In this document: in pieces, positions 8,227 to 19,200 of the stretch
Layout: each line of letters opens with the position of its first letter
How positions within the stretch are numbered: the first letter of the stretch is position 1
Assembly: GCF_000423545.1 (NCBI RefSeq)
Contig: NZ_AUIE01000001.1
Coordinates: 248,001 to 312,000 of the forward strand
Length of the DNA: 64,000 bases
Reading direction: 5' to 3'
Source: Metapseudomonas resinovorans DSM 21078
Lineage (GTDB): Bacteria > Pseudomonadota > Gammaproteobacteria > Pseudomonadales > Pseudomonadaceae
The notes under the pieces: model-generated
The model's input: the letters and a program-made list of their open reading frames with translations, nothing else
What the model was told of the DNA's origin: nothing
The model's database searches: none
Translations under genes and position numbers: made by a program

Positions 8227-8648
8227 TGAGACCTTCCTTCCAGGCCCTGGCGCTCTGTTGCCTGCTCGGGCTGGCTGCAACCGGGCCGGTGCAGGCCGCG
8301 GATGTGCATCTGCGCAGCCATTGGCTTCAACCGATCGACGACGAAGACAGCCTGGTCGGTGTGCTGAGCCGCGACGAGGCGGGGGACGCAGTGGCAGCCG
8401 AACTTTACCTGGAGGCCTATAGCGACGGGATTCCCGTCGGTGAGGAGGTGCATCGCTTCGCACTACCGGAAACGGTGCGGCTGTTCGCCATCCCACTGGA
8501 AGAGGACGTCGACTGCTATCGGGTCGTGGGCATCGTTGGCCTGGACGCCGAGGGTGACCCCCTCAGCGCCGACGATGATTCGCCGCCTGCCGAGGGTGAA
8601 TGCCACGCCCCCGGCCTGTTGCCGGTCGAAGCCTTGCGGCCGAGCTGA
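8226..8648 (+). CDS. Small secreted protein of unknown function
   Basis: A 140-residue protein with a clear signal peptide (ALALCCLLGLAATGPVQA, cleavage expected near residue 24). The mature part is acidic and has two cysteines about 30 residues apart that could form a disulfide. No family recognised. The ATG shares its A with the TGA of the upstream gene, so it is coupled to that membrane protein and probably works with it in the envelope. Confidence 0.55.
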   Translation: MRPSFQALALCCLLGLAATGPVQAADVHLRSHWLQPIDDEDSLVGVLSRDEAGDAVAAELYLEAYSDGIPVGEEVHRFALPETVRLFAIPLEEDVDCYRVVGIVGLDAEGDPLSADDDSPPAEGECHAPGLLPVEALRPS

Positions 8649-8953
8649 ACCCACAGGCCGGCCATTGCGATCTGGCCAATTGCGGGCGCTGCGTGTCGGG
8701 GCAAGGGCTATGCTTTGAGGCTTGGCGGTCAGACGGGCCTTCCCGCAGCCGGAGGGCCGCGTTTGGCCGCTTCGAGCGGGGGCGCTGCTCACCGGGGGAA
8801 ATGACCTGGAGCAAGAGCGGCACCGACCGCCAACGATACGATTTCAGCGCAGTAGCGACCTCAGGGAGAGCGTGTTGTGTTGCTGAAGCAGATGGTTTGT
8901 TGCCTGGCTGTTGCCGCTGCAGCAGTCGGGGTAGATCGGGGAGGCGCAGTGCC
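8649..8953. other. Intergenic region before the MCE operon, no gene seen
   Basis: A 305-base stretch that must contain the promoter of the MCE operon. An open frame runs through it into the permease gene from 8600, but it is Arg/Cys-rich and lacks permease character; the permease ATG at 8954 has a GGGGAGG upstream. No hairpin or known site stood out. Confidence 0.5.
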
Positions 8954-10078
8954 ATGAGCGGGGCGCCTTCCATTGACGTTCACTCATCGGGCCTGAGCAT
9001 CGCCGGGGACTGGACCCTCGCCCACTTTGGCGAGTTGCGCGGCCGGGTAGCCGCCCTGCGCGACACGCTGCTGCCCGGACAATCGGTGAACCTCGACGGA
9101 CTCGGCAGCCTGGACACCGCCGGTGCTGCCCTGCTGGTGGAGTTGCTCGGCAACGCGCGCATGGCGGACCTGGATCGCCTGGCCCCGCACCTGCCCAGCG
9201 AGCGTCGGGCCTTGTTGCAGGCCGTGGCTGCAGCCATGGCCGGGGACGGTGAGGTGTCCTCACCCCCCAGGCAGTCGGCCCTGGTGGAACTGCTCGGACG
9301 TATCGGTGCCGCGATGCAGGGGCTCTGGGAGCAGAGCCTGGCGTTGCTCGGCTTCATCGGCCTGACGCTTTCTTCCATGTTCGCCATCCTCTTGCGGCCG
9401 CGCCGCTGGCGGGTTACCTCGCTGGTGGCACATCTGGAGCAGAGTGGCCTGGATGCGGTGCCCATCGTCGCGCTGCTGACCTTCCTGGTCGGCGCGGTTG
9501 TCGCCTTCCTCGGTGCCACGATCCTTTCGGACTTCGGGGCCACCATCTATACGGTCAACCTGGTGGCCTTTTCCTTCCTGCGTGAGTTCGGCGTGTTGCT
9601 CACCGCCATTCTCATGGCTGGCCGCACGGCCAGCGCCTTCACCGCGCAGATCGGTTCGATGAAAGCCAACGAGGAGATCGATGCCATCCGCACCCTGGGC
9701 CTGAGCCCGGTGGAACTGCTGGTTCTGCCACGGGTGTTCGCCCTGCTGATCGCGCTGCCACTGCTGACTTTCATTGCCATGCTCAGCGGCATGGTCGGCG
9801 GTGCGGTGGTCTGCGCCCTGGCTCTGGATATCTCGCCTTCGATGTACCTGTCGCTGCTGCAGGAGAATATCGAGCTGCGGCATTTCCTGGTGGGCATGGG
9901 CAAGGCGCCGTTGTTCGCATTCCTGATTGCGGTGATCGGTTGCCTGGAGGGCTTCAAGGTCACGGGCAGCGCCCAGTCGGTGGGTGAGCGCACCACGTCC
10001 AGCGTGGTGCAGTCGATTTTCGTGGTCATTGTGTTGGACGCGGTGGCTGCGCTGTTCCTGATGGAGATGGGCTGGTGA
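8954..10078 (+). CDS. MlaE-type permease with N-terminal STAS domain
   Basis: A 374-residue inner-membrane permease of a lipid-transporting MCE system. Residues about 8-85 are a STAS-like domain (NLDGLGSLDTAGAALLVELL); the remaining part is the MlaE permease fold with several helices and the conserved cytoplasmic segment QIGSMKANEEIDAIRTLG near residue 240. In the canonical mla operon the STAS protein (MlaB) is separate; here it is fused to the permease, as in the second, PqiA-unrelated MCE operon of Pseudomonas (PA3211-type). GTGA overlap with the ATPase gene shows coupling. No MlaC shuttle is encoded in this operon. Confidence 0.88.
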   Translation: MSGAPSIDVHSSGLSIAGDWTLAHFGELRGRVAALRDTLLPGQSVNLDGLGSLDTAGAALLVELLGNARMADLDRLAPHLPSERRALLQAVAAAMAGDGEVSSPPRQSALVELLGRIGAAMQGLWEQSLALLGFIGLTLSSMFAILLRPRRWRVTSLVAHLEQSGLDAVPIVALLTFLVGAVVAFLGATILSDFGATIYTVNLVAFSFLREFGVLLTAILMAGRTASAFTAQIGSMKANEEIDAIRTLGLSPVELLVLPRVFALLIALPLLTFIAMLSGMVGGAVVCALALDISPSMYLSLLQENIELRHFLVGMGKAPLFAFLIAVIGCLEGFKVTGSAQSVGERTTSSVVQSIFVVIVLDAVAALFLMEMGW

Positions 10079-10863
10079 CGGGAGAATCCATCATCGAGGT
10101 GCGCGGCCTGCGCAACCAGTTCGGCGCCCAGGTGGTGCATGAAGACCTCAATCTGGACCTGCTGCGCGGCGAGATACTTGGCGTCGTGGGCGGCTCGGGC
10201 ACGGGCAAGTCGGTGTTGTTGCGCTGCATCCTCGGCTTGCGTCGGGCCAACGTCGGCACGGTGCGGGTGTTCGGCGAAGAATTGCTGGCGTTGCCGGCCG
10301 AGCGCCGCTCGCAGCTGGAGCGCCGCTTCGGGGTGCTCTACCAGCGCGGGGCGCTGTTTTCGTCGTTGACGGTGGTCGAGAACATCGCCCTGCCGCTGAT
10401 CGAACACGCCCGTCTCGACAGGGCGGACGCCGAGGCCCTGGCCAGGGTCAAACTGGCACTGGTGGGGCTGCCGGCCGATGCCGGTGGCAAATATCCCACC
10501 GAGCTGTCCGGTGGCATGGTCAAGCGCGCTGCCCTGGCGCGCGCCCTGGCGCTGGACCCGGACATCCTGTTTCTCGACGAACCCACGGCGGGGCTCGATC
10601 CGATCGGTGCGGCGGCCTTCGACCAACTGATCCGAACCCTGCGCGATGCCTTGGGGCTCAGCGTGTTCCTGGTCACCCATGACCTGGACAGCCTCTACAG
10701 CCTGTGCGACCGGGTCGCGGTACTGGCGCAGAAACAGGTGCTGGTGGCCGACCGCCTGGAAGTAGTCGCCGCCAATGAGGACCCCTGGGTCCGCGAATAT
10801 TTCCACGGACCGCGCGGGCGTGCGGCCGAGCAGGCGGCAATGCGCGCGCCGGGGAGTCCATGA
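10075..10863 (+). CDS. MlaF-type ABC transporter ATPase
   Basis: A 262-residue ATP-binding subunit that powers the MCE lipid transporter. Walker A is GGSGTGKS at residues 39-46, the signature LSGGMVKRAALARAL is near residue 143, Walker B ILFLDEPTAGLDP near 163, and the switch His occurs in VTHDLDS. GMVKRA in place of GQ-x-QR is typical of the MlaF/Ttg2A subclass. It starts with GTG at 10075 overlapping the permease stop. The MCE-domain gene follows directly after its stop codon. Confidence 0.92.
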   Translation: MTGESIIEVRGLRNQFGAQVVHEDLNLDLLRGEILGVVGGSGTGKSVLLRCILGLRRANVGTVRVFGEELLALPAERRSQLERRFGVLYQRGALFSSLTVVENIALPLIEHARLDRADAEALARVKLALVGLPADAGGKYPTELSGGMVKRAALARALALDPDILFLDEPTAGLDPIGAAAFDQLIRTLRDALGLSVFLVTHDLDSLYSLCDRVAVLAQKQVLVADRLEVVAANEDPWVREYFHGPRGRAAEQAAMRAPGSP

Positions 10864-11781
10864 ATGGAAACACGAGCCCATCACGTTCTGATCGGTCTGT
10901 TCACCGTGCTGGTCGTCGGCGCGGCAATGCTCTTCGCCCTCTGGCTGAACAGGGCCGGCTCCGAAAGCCAGTTGCAGGAGTACGAGGTGATCTTCACCGA
11001 AGCGGTCAGCGGCCTGTCCCAGGGCAGTGCGGTGCAGTACAGCGGCATCAAGGTCGGTGACGTGGCGCAGTTGCGCCTGGATCCGAAGGACCCGCGCAAG
11101 GTGATGGCGCGCATTCGTATCGTTGGCGCCACGCCGATCAAGGAGAACACGCGGGCGCGGCTGTCCATCACCGGCGTCACCGGCACCGCGGTGATCCAGC
11201 TGCACGGCGGTACGCCGTCCAGCCCGCTGCTCAAGGGCAAGGGTGGTAAGTTGCCGGTGATAATCGCCGATCCATCGCCCATCGCCCGGTTGATGGCAGG
11301 CGGGGAAGACGTGATGCTCAGCGTCACCCGATTGCTGGAGCAGGCCAATAAGCTGTTCTCCAGCAAGAACGTCGAGCACGTGTCCCAGACACTGGCCCAT
11401 CTCGAACAGACCACCGCCAGCATCGCTGAGCAGCGGGATGAGCTGCGCCGGACCCTGGAGCAGGTGAATACCGCTACGAGCGAAGCCAGTACGCTATTGC
11501 GCACCGCCAATAACCTGCTGGATGGCGATGGTCGGCAGGCCTTCGCTAGCGCAGAGCGGCTGCTGGCCTCCCTGGAACGCAGCAGCCGCAGTATCGAGCA
11601 ACTGCTGGATGGCAACCGCCAATCCCTCGATGGCGGCATGAAGAGCATTGGCGAACTGGGCCCGGCCATCGGCCAGTTGCGCGACACCCTGGAATCGCTG
11701 CGCAACTTCTCCCGGCGCCTCGAAGAAGACCCGGGCGGCTATTTGCTGCGCAGCGACAGCATCAAGGAGTTCCGACCATGA
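10864..11781 (+). CDS. MlaD-type MCE-domain periplasmic lipid-binding protein
   Basis: A 305-residue protein with an N-terminal membrane anchor (about 9-30), one MCE domain (about 38-118: VSGLSQGSAVQYSGIKVGDVAQLRL... ITGVTGTAVIQLHGG) and a long helical C-terminal half (about 150-290) rich in Leu, Glu, Arg and Ser. MCE domains form hexameric rings that carry phospholipids across the periplasm. The long helix resembles single-MCE proteins that build a needle rather than the short MlaD. It starts immediately after the ATPase stop and its own stop overlaps the lipoprotein gene. Confidence 0.9.
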   Translation: METRAHHVLIGLFTVLVVGAAMLFALWLNRAGSESQLQEYEVIFTEAVSGLSQGSAVQYSGIKVGDVAQLRLDPKDPRKVMARIRIVGATPIKENTRARLSITGVTGTAVIQLHGGTPSSPLLKGKGGKLPVIIADPSPIARLMAGGEDVMLSVTRLLEQANKLFSSKNVEHVSQTLAHLEQTTASIAEQRDELRRTLEQVNTATSEASTLLRTANNLLDGDGRQAFASAERLLASLERSSRSIEQLLDGNRQSLDGGMKSIGELGPAIGQLRDTLESLRNFSRRLEEDPGGYLLRSDSIKEFRP

Positions 11782-12395
11782 AGCCTCTGTTTCCCCTGGC
11801 GTTCCTGTTGCTGCTGGGTGCGTGTTCCATTTTGCCCAAGGGTGAGGAGCTGGTGGTCTACCAGTTGCCTGCCAGCAGCGCCGCGCCCATGAACGGGCGG
11901 ACGGTGGATTGGGCCTTGCAGGTCAACAAACCCCTGGCCAGCCCGCTGCTGGACAGCACGCGCATCGCTGTATTGCCGGAAGGCGACCGCATCAGTGCCT
12001 ATCAGGGCGTGCGCTGGGAGGACCGTGGCACGCTGTTGCTGCGTGATCGCCTGATCGATGCCTTTCGCAATGACGGTCGCATCGGTGCGGTGAGCAGCGA
12101 CGATAGCCGGTTGGACACCGACCTGGTGCTGGCGGGCGATCTGCGCGCCTTCCAGGGGGAGTACCGGGCGGGGAGGGTCGAGGTGCATATCCTGCTGGAA
12201 GCGCGCCTGGTGCAAAGCGGCAACCGGCGCATGCTCGCCAGCCAACGCTTCGAAGTGCGTGAGACGGCCAGCGACAAGGCACCGGCTCAGGTGGTGGCGG
12301 CCTTCGGCCAGGCCGCCGACCGGCTTGCGGCCCAGGTTCTGGACTGGACGCTGGCCCAGGGCGCACGCAGTGCCGCGCTCAGCGCGCGGGACTGA
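11778..12395 (+). CDS. MCE-operon auxiliary lipoprotein (PqiC/DUF330-like)
   Basis: A 205-residue lipoprotein; lipobox LLGAC with Cys at residue 16. The body (VYQLPAS..., WALQVNKPLASPLLDSTRIAVLPEGDRISAYQGVRWEDRGTLLLRDRL in pieces) fits the ABC-type transport auxiliary lipoprotein family, of which PqiC is a member; these sit in the outer membrane and receive the MCE protein needle. ATGA overlap with the MCE gene. A weak hairpin (TCCGCC/GGCGGA, 12414-12429) follows the stop. Confidence 0.85.
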   Translation: MKPLFPLAFLLLLGACSILPKGEELVVYQLPASSAAPMNGRTVDWALQVNKPLASPLLDSTRIAVLPEGDRISAYQGVRWEDRGTLLLRDRLIDAFRNDGRIGAVSSDDSRLDTDLVLAGDLRAFQGEYRAGRVEVHILLEARLVQSGNRRMLASQRFEVRETASDKAPAQVVAAFGQAADRLAAQVLDWTLAQGARSAALSARD

Positions 12396-12702
12396 GGTCG
12401 ATCAGCGGGTCGCTCCGCCATGGGGCGGACGGCACATCGTTGGCGAACTTCATCTGTTCGACCTGCGTATGGCAGCCGTGCGCCAGCAACAACCTCCGAG
12501 GCATTCCCAATGGGGCAATCAGGCAAAAAAGCACGGCTTTTTGATTCATAAAATCGCCGACTTTGCAAGATTGCGCCGGGGTCCTCCGGGCGGTGGCAAA
12601 CACCGGATTAACGGGTGGTGTCTCCATCGAAGGCTCTAGAACGGGTGTTATGGCGTGGTGCACGGGTCCTCTATGTGGGCAAGGAGGCCCCCGAAGTGCC
12701 AC

Positions 12703-12860
12703 GCATTCTCTTCTTTGTAAGAAGTTATTTCACTGAAAATTAATTATAAAACAATTAGTTAATGTGATTTTTTGCTGAAAAGTGACCAGGATGACGGTCG
12801 CTTGACAGTGTTTTTGGCCGAATCTTTAGTCAGGTATGTAAGAAATTGTTTCGAATTGCG
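12703..12860 (+). promoter_or_regulatory. AT-rich island with sigma-70-like promoter for the giant RTX gene
   Basis: In a GC-rich genome, 12715-12785 is strikingly AT-rich (AATTAATTATAAAACAATTA), the kind of tract MvaT/H-NS-type silencers bind. Just after it, a perfect -35 TTGACA (12802-12807) is followed at 17 bases by TTTAGT (12825-12830), four of six -10 matches. Transcripts would begin near 12837 and carry a leader of almost 380 bases before the peroxidase gene. The stretch 12396-12702 holds no recognisable gene. Confidence 0.5.
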
Positions 12861-12924
12861 GGCAGCTGCATCGTGAGGGCGCTGCAGCCTTAGCCGGGAA
12901 ACAATAAAAGCTAGGGAGAACGTC

Positions 12925-13014
12925 ATGAGCCTTGCATCGCGCGACCTGTTCCAGTGGGCGATCTCGCCCATTTCCTTGCACCTTTCCGAATACCACGGTC
13001 CGCCGGGTCGATGA
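12925..13014 (+). CDS. Small upstream ORF (29 aa) in the leader of the RTX peroxidase gene
   Basis: An ORF of 29 codons starts at ATG 12925 behind an excellent ribosome site (AGGGAGA, five bases before the ATG) and encodes a peptide beginning MSLASRDLFQWAISP. It resembles no family I know. It lies within the predicted leader and ends inside a hairpin (CGGGTC-GAT-GACCCCGG around its stop), followed by GCCGGC self-pairing repeats. The arrangement suggests a leader peptide coupled to RNA folding, or a tiny protein in its own right. It is not in frame with the giant gene. Confidence 0.4.
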   Translation: MSLASRDLFQWAISPISLHLSEYHGPPGR

Positions 13015-13213
13015 CCCCGGCGCCGGCACCCGATTGCCGGCACCGTCAGGGATAGAACCTCCTGCTGAAGAGCATGACTCGCGCTGCCACCAGCGTCGCT
13101 TCGAGGTAGGCGTCATCTAATCCCCCAAATCCCGAATCAAGTCGAAAGCGTGGAGCCCTGTCCTTGCTGCCATGGCGCACGCCCCTACGCAGTCGGAATT
13201 GAGGAATCAGCAA

Positions 13214-16200
13214 ATGGCCAATTTCAACCTCGCAGACCTGGATTTCATCCTCCAGCAGATTCTTATCTCTGAAGCTCACGCCAATGGGGAGGAGCTCCGT
13301 GATCTTCTGCCCAACGTGCAGGTGCCTTTCGGTCTGCGCACCATCGATGGCTCGTTCAACAACCTGTTCTTAGGGCAAACCGAGTTTGGCGCTGCAGATA
13401 ACGTCTTCCCGCGCTTGCTGGATCCTGTGTTCCAGCCCGCAGAGTTGGGAACCTCCTACGCGCAGACAACCGGGACTGTGATCGACTCCCAGCCGCGCAC
13501 CATAAGCAACCTGATCGTCGACCAGACCGCGAACAACCCGGCGGCGGTCGCCGCTGCTGCACAGACTCCCGGTTCGGCCACGGTGGCCAGCCCCGGTCTG
13601 GATGGTCTGTTCGGTACCGCCGATGACGTACAGACGCAGTTCATCCCGAATATCTCCCCGGATGAAGGGCTGTCCGCGCCATTCAACGCCTGGATGACCT
13701 TCTTCGGTCAGTTCTTCGACCACGGCCTGGATCTGGTCACCAAGGGCGGCAATGACATCGTTTTCATTCCGCTGCAGCCGGACGACCCGCTCTTCGTACC
13801 GGGCAGCCCGACCAACTTCATGGTCATCACCCGCGCCACCATGTTGCCGGGTGCAGATGGGATCCTGGGTACTGCCGACGATATCCATGAGCAACAGAAC
13901 ACCACGTCGCCCTTCGTCGACCAGAACCAGACCTACAGCTCGCATCCGTCGCACCAGGTGTTCCTGCGTGCCTACGAGATCGGTGCCGATGGGCAGCCGC
14001 ATGCCACCGGCAAGCTGATCACCAACCGCGCCCTCGGGGCGGACGGCGAGTTCGGCACCGCCGACGACGTGGAAATCGGCGGCATGGCGACCTGGGCGGT
14101 GGTCAAGGCCCAGGCCCGTGACATCCTCGGCATCGACCTGACCGACGCGAACGTGTTCGATGTGCCGCTGCTGGCCACCGATGCCTACGGCAACTTCATC
14201 AAGGGGCCGAACGGGTTCCCGCAGGTGGTGATGAAAGGTGCGGATGGATTGGCTGGCACCGCTGACGATGTCCTGGTGGAAGGCAACCCGCTGGCCCCCA
14301 TCAGCCTGGCCAACGCGGTCGGCACCGGTCACCAGTTCCTCATCGACATTGCCCACAGCGCCGATCCCAGCGGCGGCCTGACGGCGGACGCCGACGGCAT
14401 CGTCAACGTCGGTACCACGCCCGCAGCCGGGACCTACGACAATGAGCTGCTGGACGCCCACTACATCGCCGGTGATGGCCGGGTCAACGAGAACATCGGC
14501 CTGACCACCGTGCACCACGTGTTCCACTCCGAGCACAACCGGCTGGTGGAGCAGACCAAGGACACCCTGCTGGCCTCCGGCAACCTGGCCGAGCTGACGC
14601 CCTGGCTGATGCCGGGTACGGCCCCTGTCGCGTTCCCAACCACCCAGGCACAGATCGATGCCTTGCAATGGAACGGCGAGCGGTTGTTCCAGGCCGCCAA
14701 GTTCGGCACCGAGATGCAATACCAGCACCTGGTGTTCGAAGAGTTCGCTCGCACCATCCAGCCCCAGGTGGACGGGTTCCTCGCGCCGAGTGGCTATGAC
14801 ACCACCATCGATCCGTCGATCGTCGCCGAGTTCGCCCATACGGTTTACCGCTTCGGCCACTCGATGCTGACCGAAACCATCGACCGCCTGGACCCGAGCT
14901 TCAACCCGGTCACCGCCGACCCGTTGCACCCCACTGCCGACCAGCAGATCGGCCTGATCGCGGCCTTCCTCAACCCCCTGGCCTTCGCCGCCAGTGGACC
15001 GAGCGCCGAAGAGGCCGCAGGGGCCATCGTGCGTGGCGTGACCCGTACCGTGGGCAACGAGATCGATGAGTTCGTCACCGAGGCGCTGCGCAACAACCTG
15101 GTGGGCCTGCCGCTGGACCTGGCGGCGATCAACATCGCCCGTGGCCGCGACACCGGTATCCCCTCGCTGAATGCCGCGCGTCGCGAGTTCTTCCGCATGA
15201 CTGGCGACGAGCAGCTGAACCCCTATTCCAGCTGGGTGGACTTCCTCGACCATCTCAAGCACCCGGAATCGTTGATCAACTTCATCGCCGCCTATGGCAC
15301 CCACTCCAGCATCACCGGTGCCAGCACCCTGGCGGCCAAGCGTACCGCTGCAACTCTGCTGGTGCTGGGCGGCGCTGGTGAGCCGGCTGATCGCCTGGAC
15401 TTCCTGCACAGCACCGGGACTTGGGCGAGCGGACCGGATGGTGTCACCACGACCGGCCTGGATCTGGTGGACTTCTGGATCGGCGGCCTGGCCGAAGAGA
15501 AGATGCCGTTTGGCGGCATGCTCGGCTCGACCTTCAACTTTGTCTTCGAGACGCAGCTGGAGGCGCTGCAGGACGGTGACCGCTTCTACTACCTGTCGCG
15601 TACCGCGGGGATGCACTTTGGCACCGAGCTGGAGAACAACTCCTTTGCCAAGCTGGTGATGCTCAACACCGACGTCACTCACCTGTCCAATGCGATCTTC
15701 TCTACCCCGACCTGGACCCTGGAAGTCAACCAGGCTATCCAGCACACGGGGTTGGGCGTTGGTGGCCGTGATGACCCCACCGGCGGCATCCTCATCAACG
15801 GCGTGGAAGTCACTCCGCTGGTGATCCGTGACGACCCCAACACCGCGGCCGTGGAAACCAACTACTTGCGCTACACCGGTCCGGACCACGTCGTGCTCGG
15901 CGGTACGGCTGGCGATGACACCATCATTTCCAGCGAGGGCGACGACACCCTCTACGGTGATGGCGGCAATGACGTGCTCGAAGGTGGCTATGGCAACGAC
16001 ACGGTCATGGGCGGGGCCGGCGACGACATCATCACGGACGCCGGCGGCGACAACCGCATGGAAGGTGGTGACGGCAATGACGTGATCCATGTTGGCAGCA
16101 TGATGGCCGGAGGCGTTGGCAATCTGATCCTCGGTGGCAGCGGCAAGGACTTCATCGTCACCATCGAGGACCTGTCCACCACCTTCGGTGGCCAGGGCGA

Positions 16201-19200
16201 CGACTTCATCTACAGCGCCAAGACCAGCCTGCCGCCCACCGGCAACGAGGGCGACGACTGGATCGAGTGGGGCACCCAGGACGGCGCGCCCGGCGACAAT
16301 TTCGCCCCCTTGCTGGCTGACAACGTGATCGGCCACGACGTCTTCATCGGCGGTGGCGGCTTCGACGAGATGATCGGGGAGGGCGGCGACGACATCTTCG
16401 TGGGCAGCGATGCCCAGGACAAGATGGATGGCATGTCCGGCTATGACTGGGTCACCTACAAGAACGACAACATCGGTGTCACCGTTGACCTGGCCCTGGC
16501 GGCCTTCCTCGGCATCGGTGAGGTGGGCGACCACATTGCCTTCCCCGTAGCGCAGTCGCCGGCCTCCATCTTCGACCGTTTCGCCGAAGTGGAAGGCCTG
16601 TCCGGTTCTGACTTCGCCGACATCCTGCGCGGCGACGACGTGGACCCGACCACCATCATCAACCATGGTGGCGCCACCGGCGGTGCGCTGACCAACCTGG
16701 ACCTGATCACCGGCCTGCGGGCCTTCCTCGGCGATCAGGCCTCGGTGGGTGCGGACGCCATTCTCGGTACCGGGGATGACTTGGTCGACACCTTCGTCGG
16801 CGGCAATATCATCCTCGGCGGCGGTGGCAGCGACATCATCGAGGGCCGCGGCGGCAACGACCTGATCGATGGCGACCTGTGGCTGAACGTGCGCATCAGC
16901 GTGCGCCAGAACCTCGACGGCACGGGTCCCGAGATCGCCACGTTCGACAGCATGGTGGATCTGATTCCGCTGATGCTGAACCGCACCTACAACCCCGGCC
17001 AACTGGTGGCGGTGCGTGAACTGCTCAATGGCGGTGCGGACTTCGATACCGCCAACTACCAAGGCCTGGCAAGTGACTATTCGGTGGTGGCCAACGCCGA
17101 CGGCTCCTTCACCGTGACCGATTCGGTGGCAGGGCGTGATGGCATCGACCGACTGACCAACATCGAGCGCATCCGGTTCTCCGATGACACCCAGGTGCTG
17201 GTGCCGGGACTCAATGCAGAGCCGACGGGCTCCCTGACCATCACCGATACCAATGGTGGATCGCTGCAGGTCGGTGACTTCCTCAGCGTGTCCGCGGCCG
17301 GCGTCAACGACGCTGACAACCCCGGCGGCGGCATCACTGACGTCACCTACGTCTGGCAGGTGGAACGCAATCCCGGCACCGGTGTGTTCGAGGACATCAT
17401 CGCCGCTCCTGCGGGCGACCTGGCCTTCCAGAGTGCCAACGGCATCCGCTTCCGCATCACTCCGGACCTGGCCGGTCTGGTAATCCGGGTGAAAGGCGTT
17501 TACGCCGATGCTGATGGGGTGACCGAGCAGGTGTTTTCCGCGCCCACCGTTGCGGTCGACCCCTTCACTCCGCCACCGCCCACCACGGCGGTCGACCCGG
17601 GGCCGGCGATCACCGCCAGCGGGGCCGGTGTGCAACTGGTCCGGGCTGACCTGGACTTCATCCTCAACCAGATCCGCATTGCCGAAGCTCACGCCAATGG
17701 TGCCGACCTGCTGTCCCTGGTGCCCAACGTGCGCGCGTCGGCCGGCCTGCGTACCGTAACCGGTGAGTTCAACAACCTGCTGAACTTCTCCGGCATCGAC
17801 CAGAGCCAGTTCGGCGCCGCTGACAATGCGTTCCCGCGCCTGCTGCCGGCAGAGTTCACTGATGAGCAGGACGAGGCTGCCTTCAACGGCATCACCAACA
17901 CCAACTACAACTCTTCCACCAACGTGGTGGACAGCGACCCGCGCACCATCTCCAACCTGATCGTCGACCAGACCAACAACAACCCGGCGGCGGTAGCCGC
18001 TGCGGCAGGTACCGATGGCTCCACACTGGTGACCAGCCCCGGCCTGGATGGCTTGTTCGGCACCGCTGATGACCAGCAGGTGAACTTCGTCCCCAACGTC
18101 AGCCCGGATGCCGGCCTGACCGCGCCGTTCAACGCCTGGATGACCTTCTTCGGTCAGTTCTTCGACCACGGCCTGGACCTGGTAACCAAAGGCGGTAGCG
18201 GGGCCGTGTTCATCCCGCTGCAGCCGGACGACCCGCGCTTCGTCCCCGGCAGCCCGACCAACTTCATGGTCCTCACTCGCGCCACTCAGGTAGGTGGCGT
18301 ACCCGGGCAGAACGAGAACACCACCTCGCCCTTCGTCGACCAGAACCAGACCTACAGCTCGCATCCGTCGCACCAGGTGTTCCTGCGTGAATATGTCTCC
18401 ACGCCGAACGGACCCAAGGCCACCGGTGATCTGATCACCAACCGCAACCTGGGGGCCGACGGCGAGTTCGGCACTGCCGATGACGTGGAGATCGGCGGCA
18501 TGGCCACCTGGGCGGTGGTCAAGGCACAAGCTCGTGACGTCCTCGGGATCAACCTGACGGACGCCAATGTGTTCGATGTGCCGCTGCTGGCCACTGATGA
18601 CTATGGCAACTTCATCCAGGGGCCGAACGGCTTCCCGATGGTGGTTTTCGTTGGCCCGGATGGGCTGCCGGGTACCCCTGATGACGTGCTGCTGGAAGGC
18701 AATCCGGCCGCCAACGGCGGCCTCGGGATCAGCCTGGCCGGTGCTGTCGGTACCGGGCACCAGTTCCTCATCGACATCGCCCACGCCGCCGACCCGTCGG
18801 CAGCACCAGGGCTGGTCCGCGACAACGACGGTGTGATCAACAGCCAGGCAGGTGTTCCCCAGCCGGCCGGCACCTACGACGGTGACCTGCTGGATGCGCA
18901 CTACATGGCCGGTGACGGCCGGGTCAACGAGAACATCGGCCTGACCGCCGTGCACGCGATCTTCCACTCCGAGCACAACCGCCTGGTGGAACAGACCAAG
19001 AGCACGGTGCTGGCGAGCAATGACGTGGCCTTCATCAACGAGTGGCTGCTGAACCCGGTCGCTACCTTCCCGACCACTCCGGCCGAGATAGCCGCACTGC
19101 AGTGGAACGGCGAGCGGCTGTTCCAGACCGCCAAGTTCGGCACCGAGATGCAGTACCAGCACCTGGTGTTCGAAGAGTTCGCGCGGACCATCCAGCCCAA

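Noticed and set aside
13172-13213. An upstream ATG adding 14 residues to the RTX protein.
   Set aside because: No ribosome site before it, whereas GAGGAAT precedes ATG 13214, and the similarity with the second module begins just after that start.
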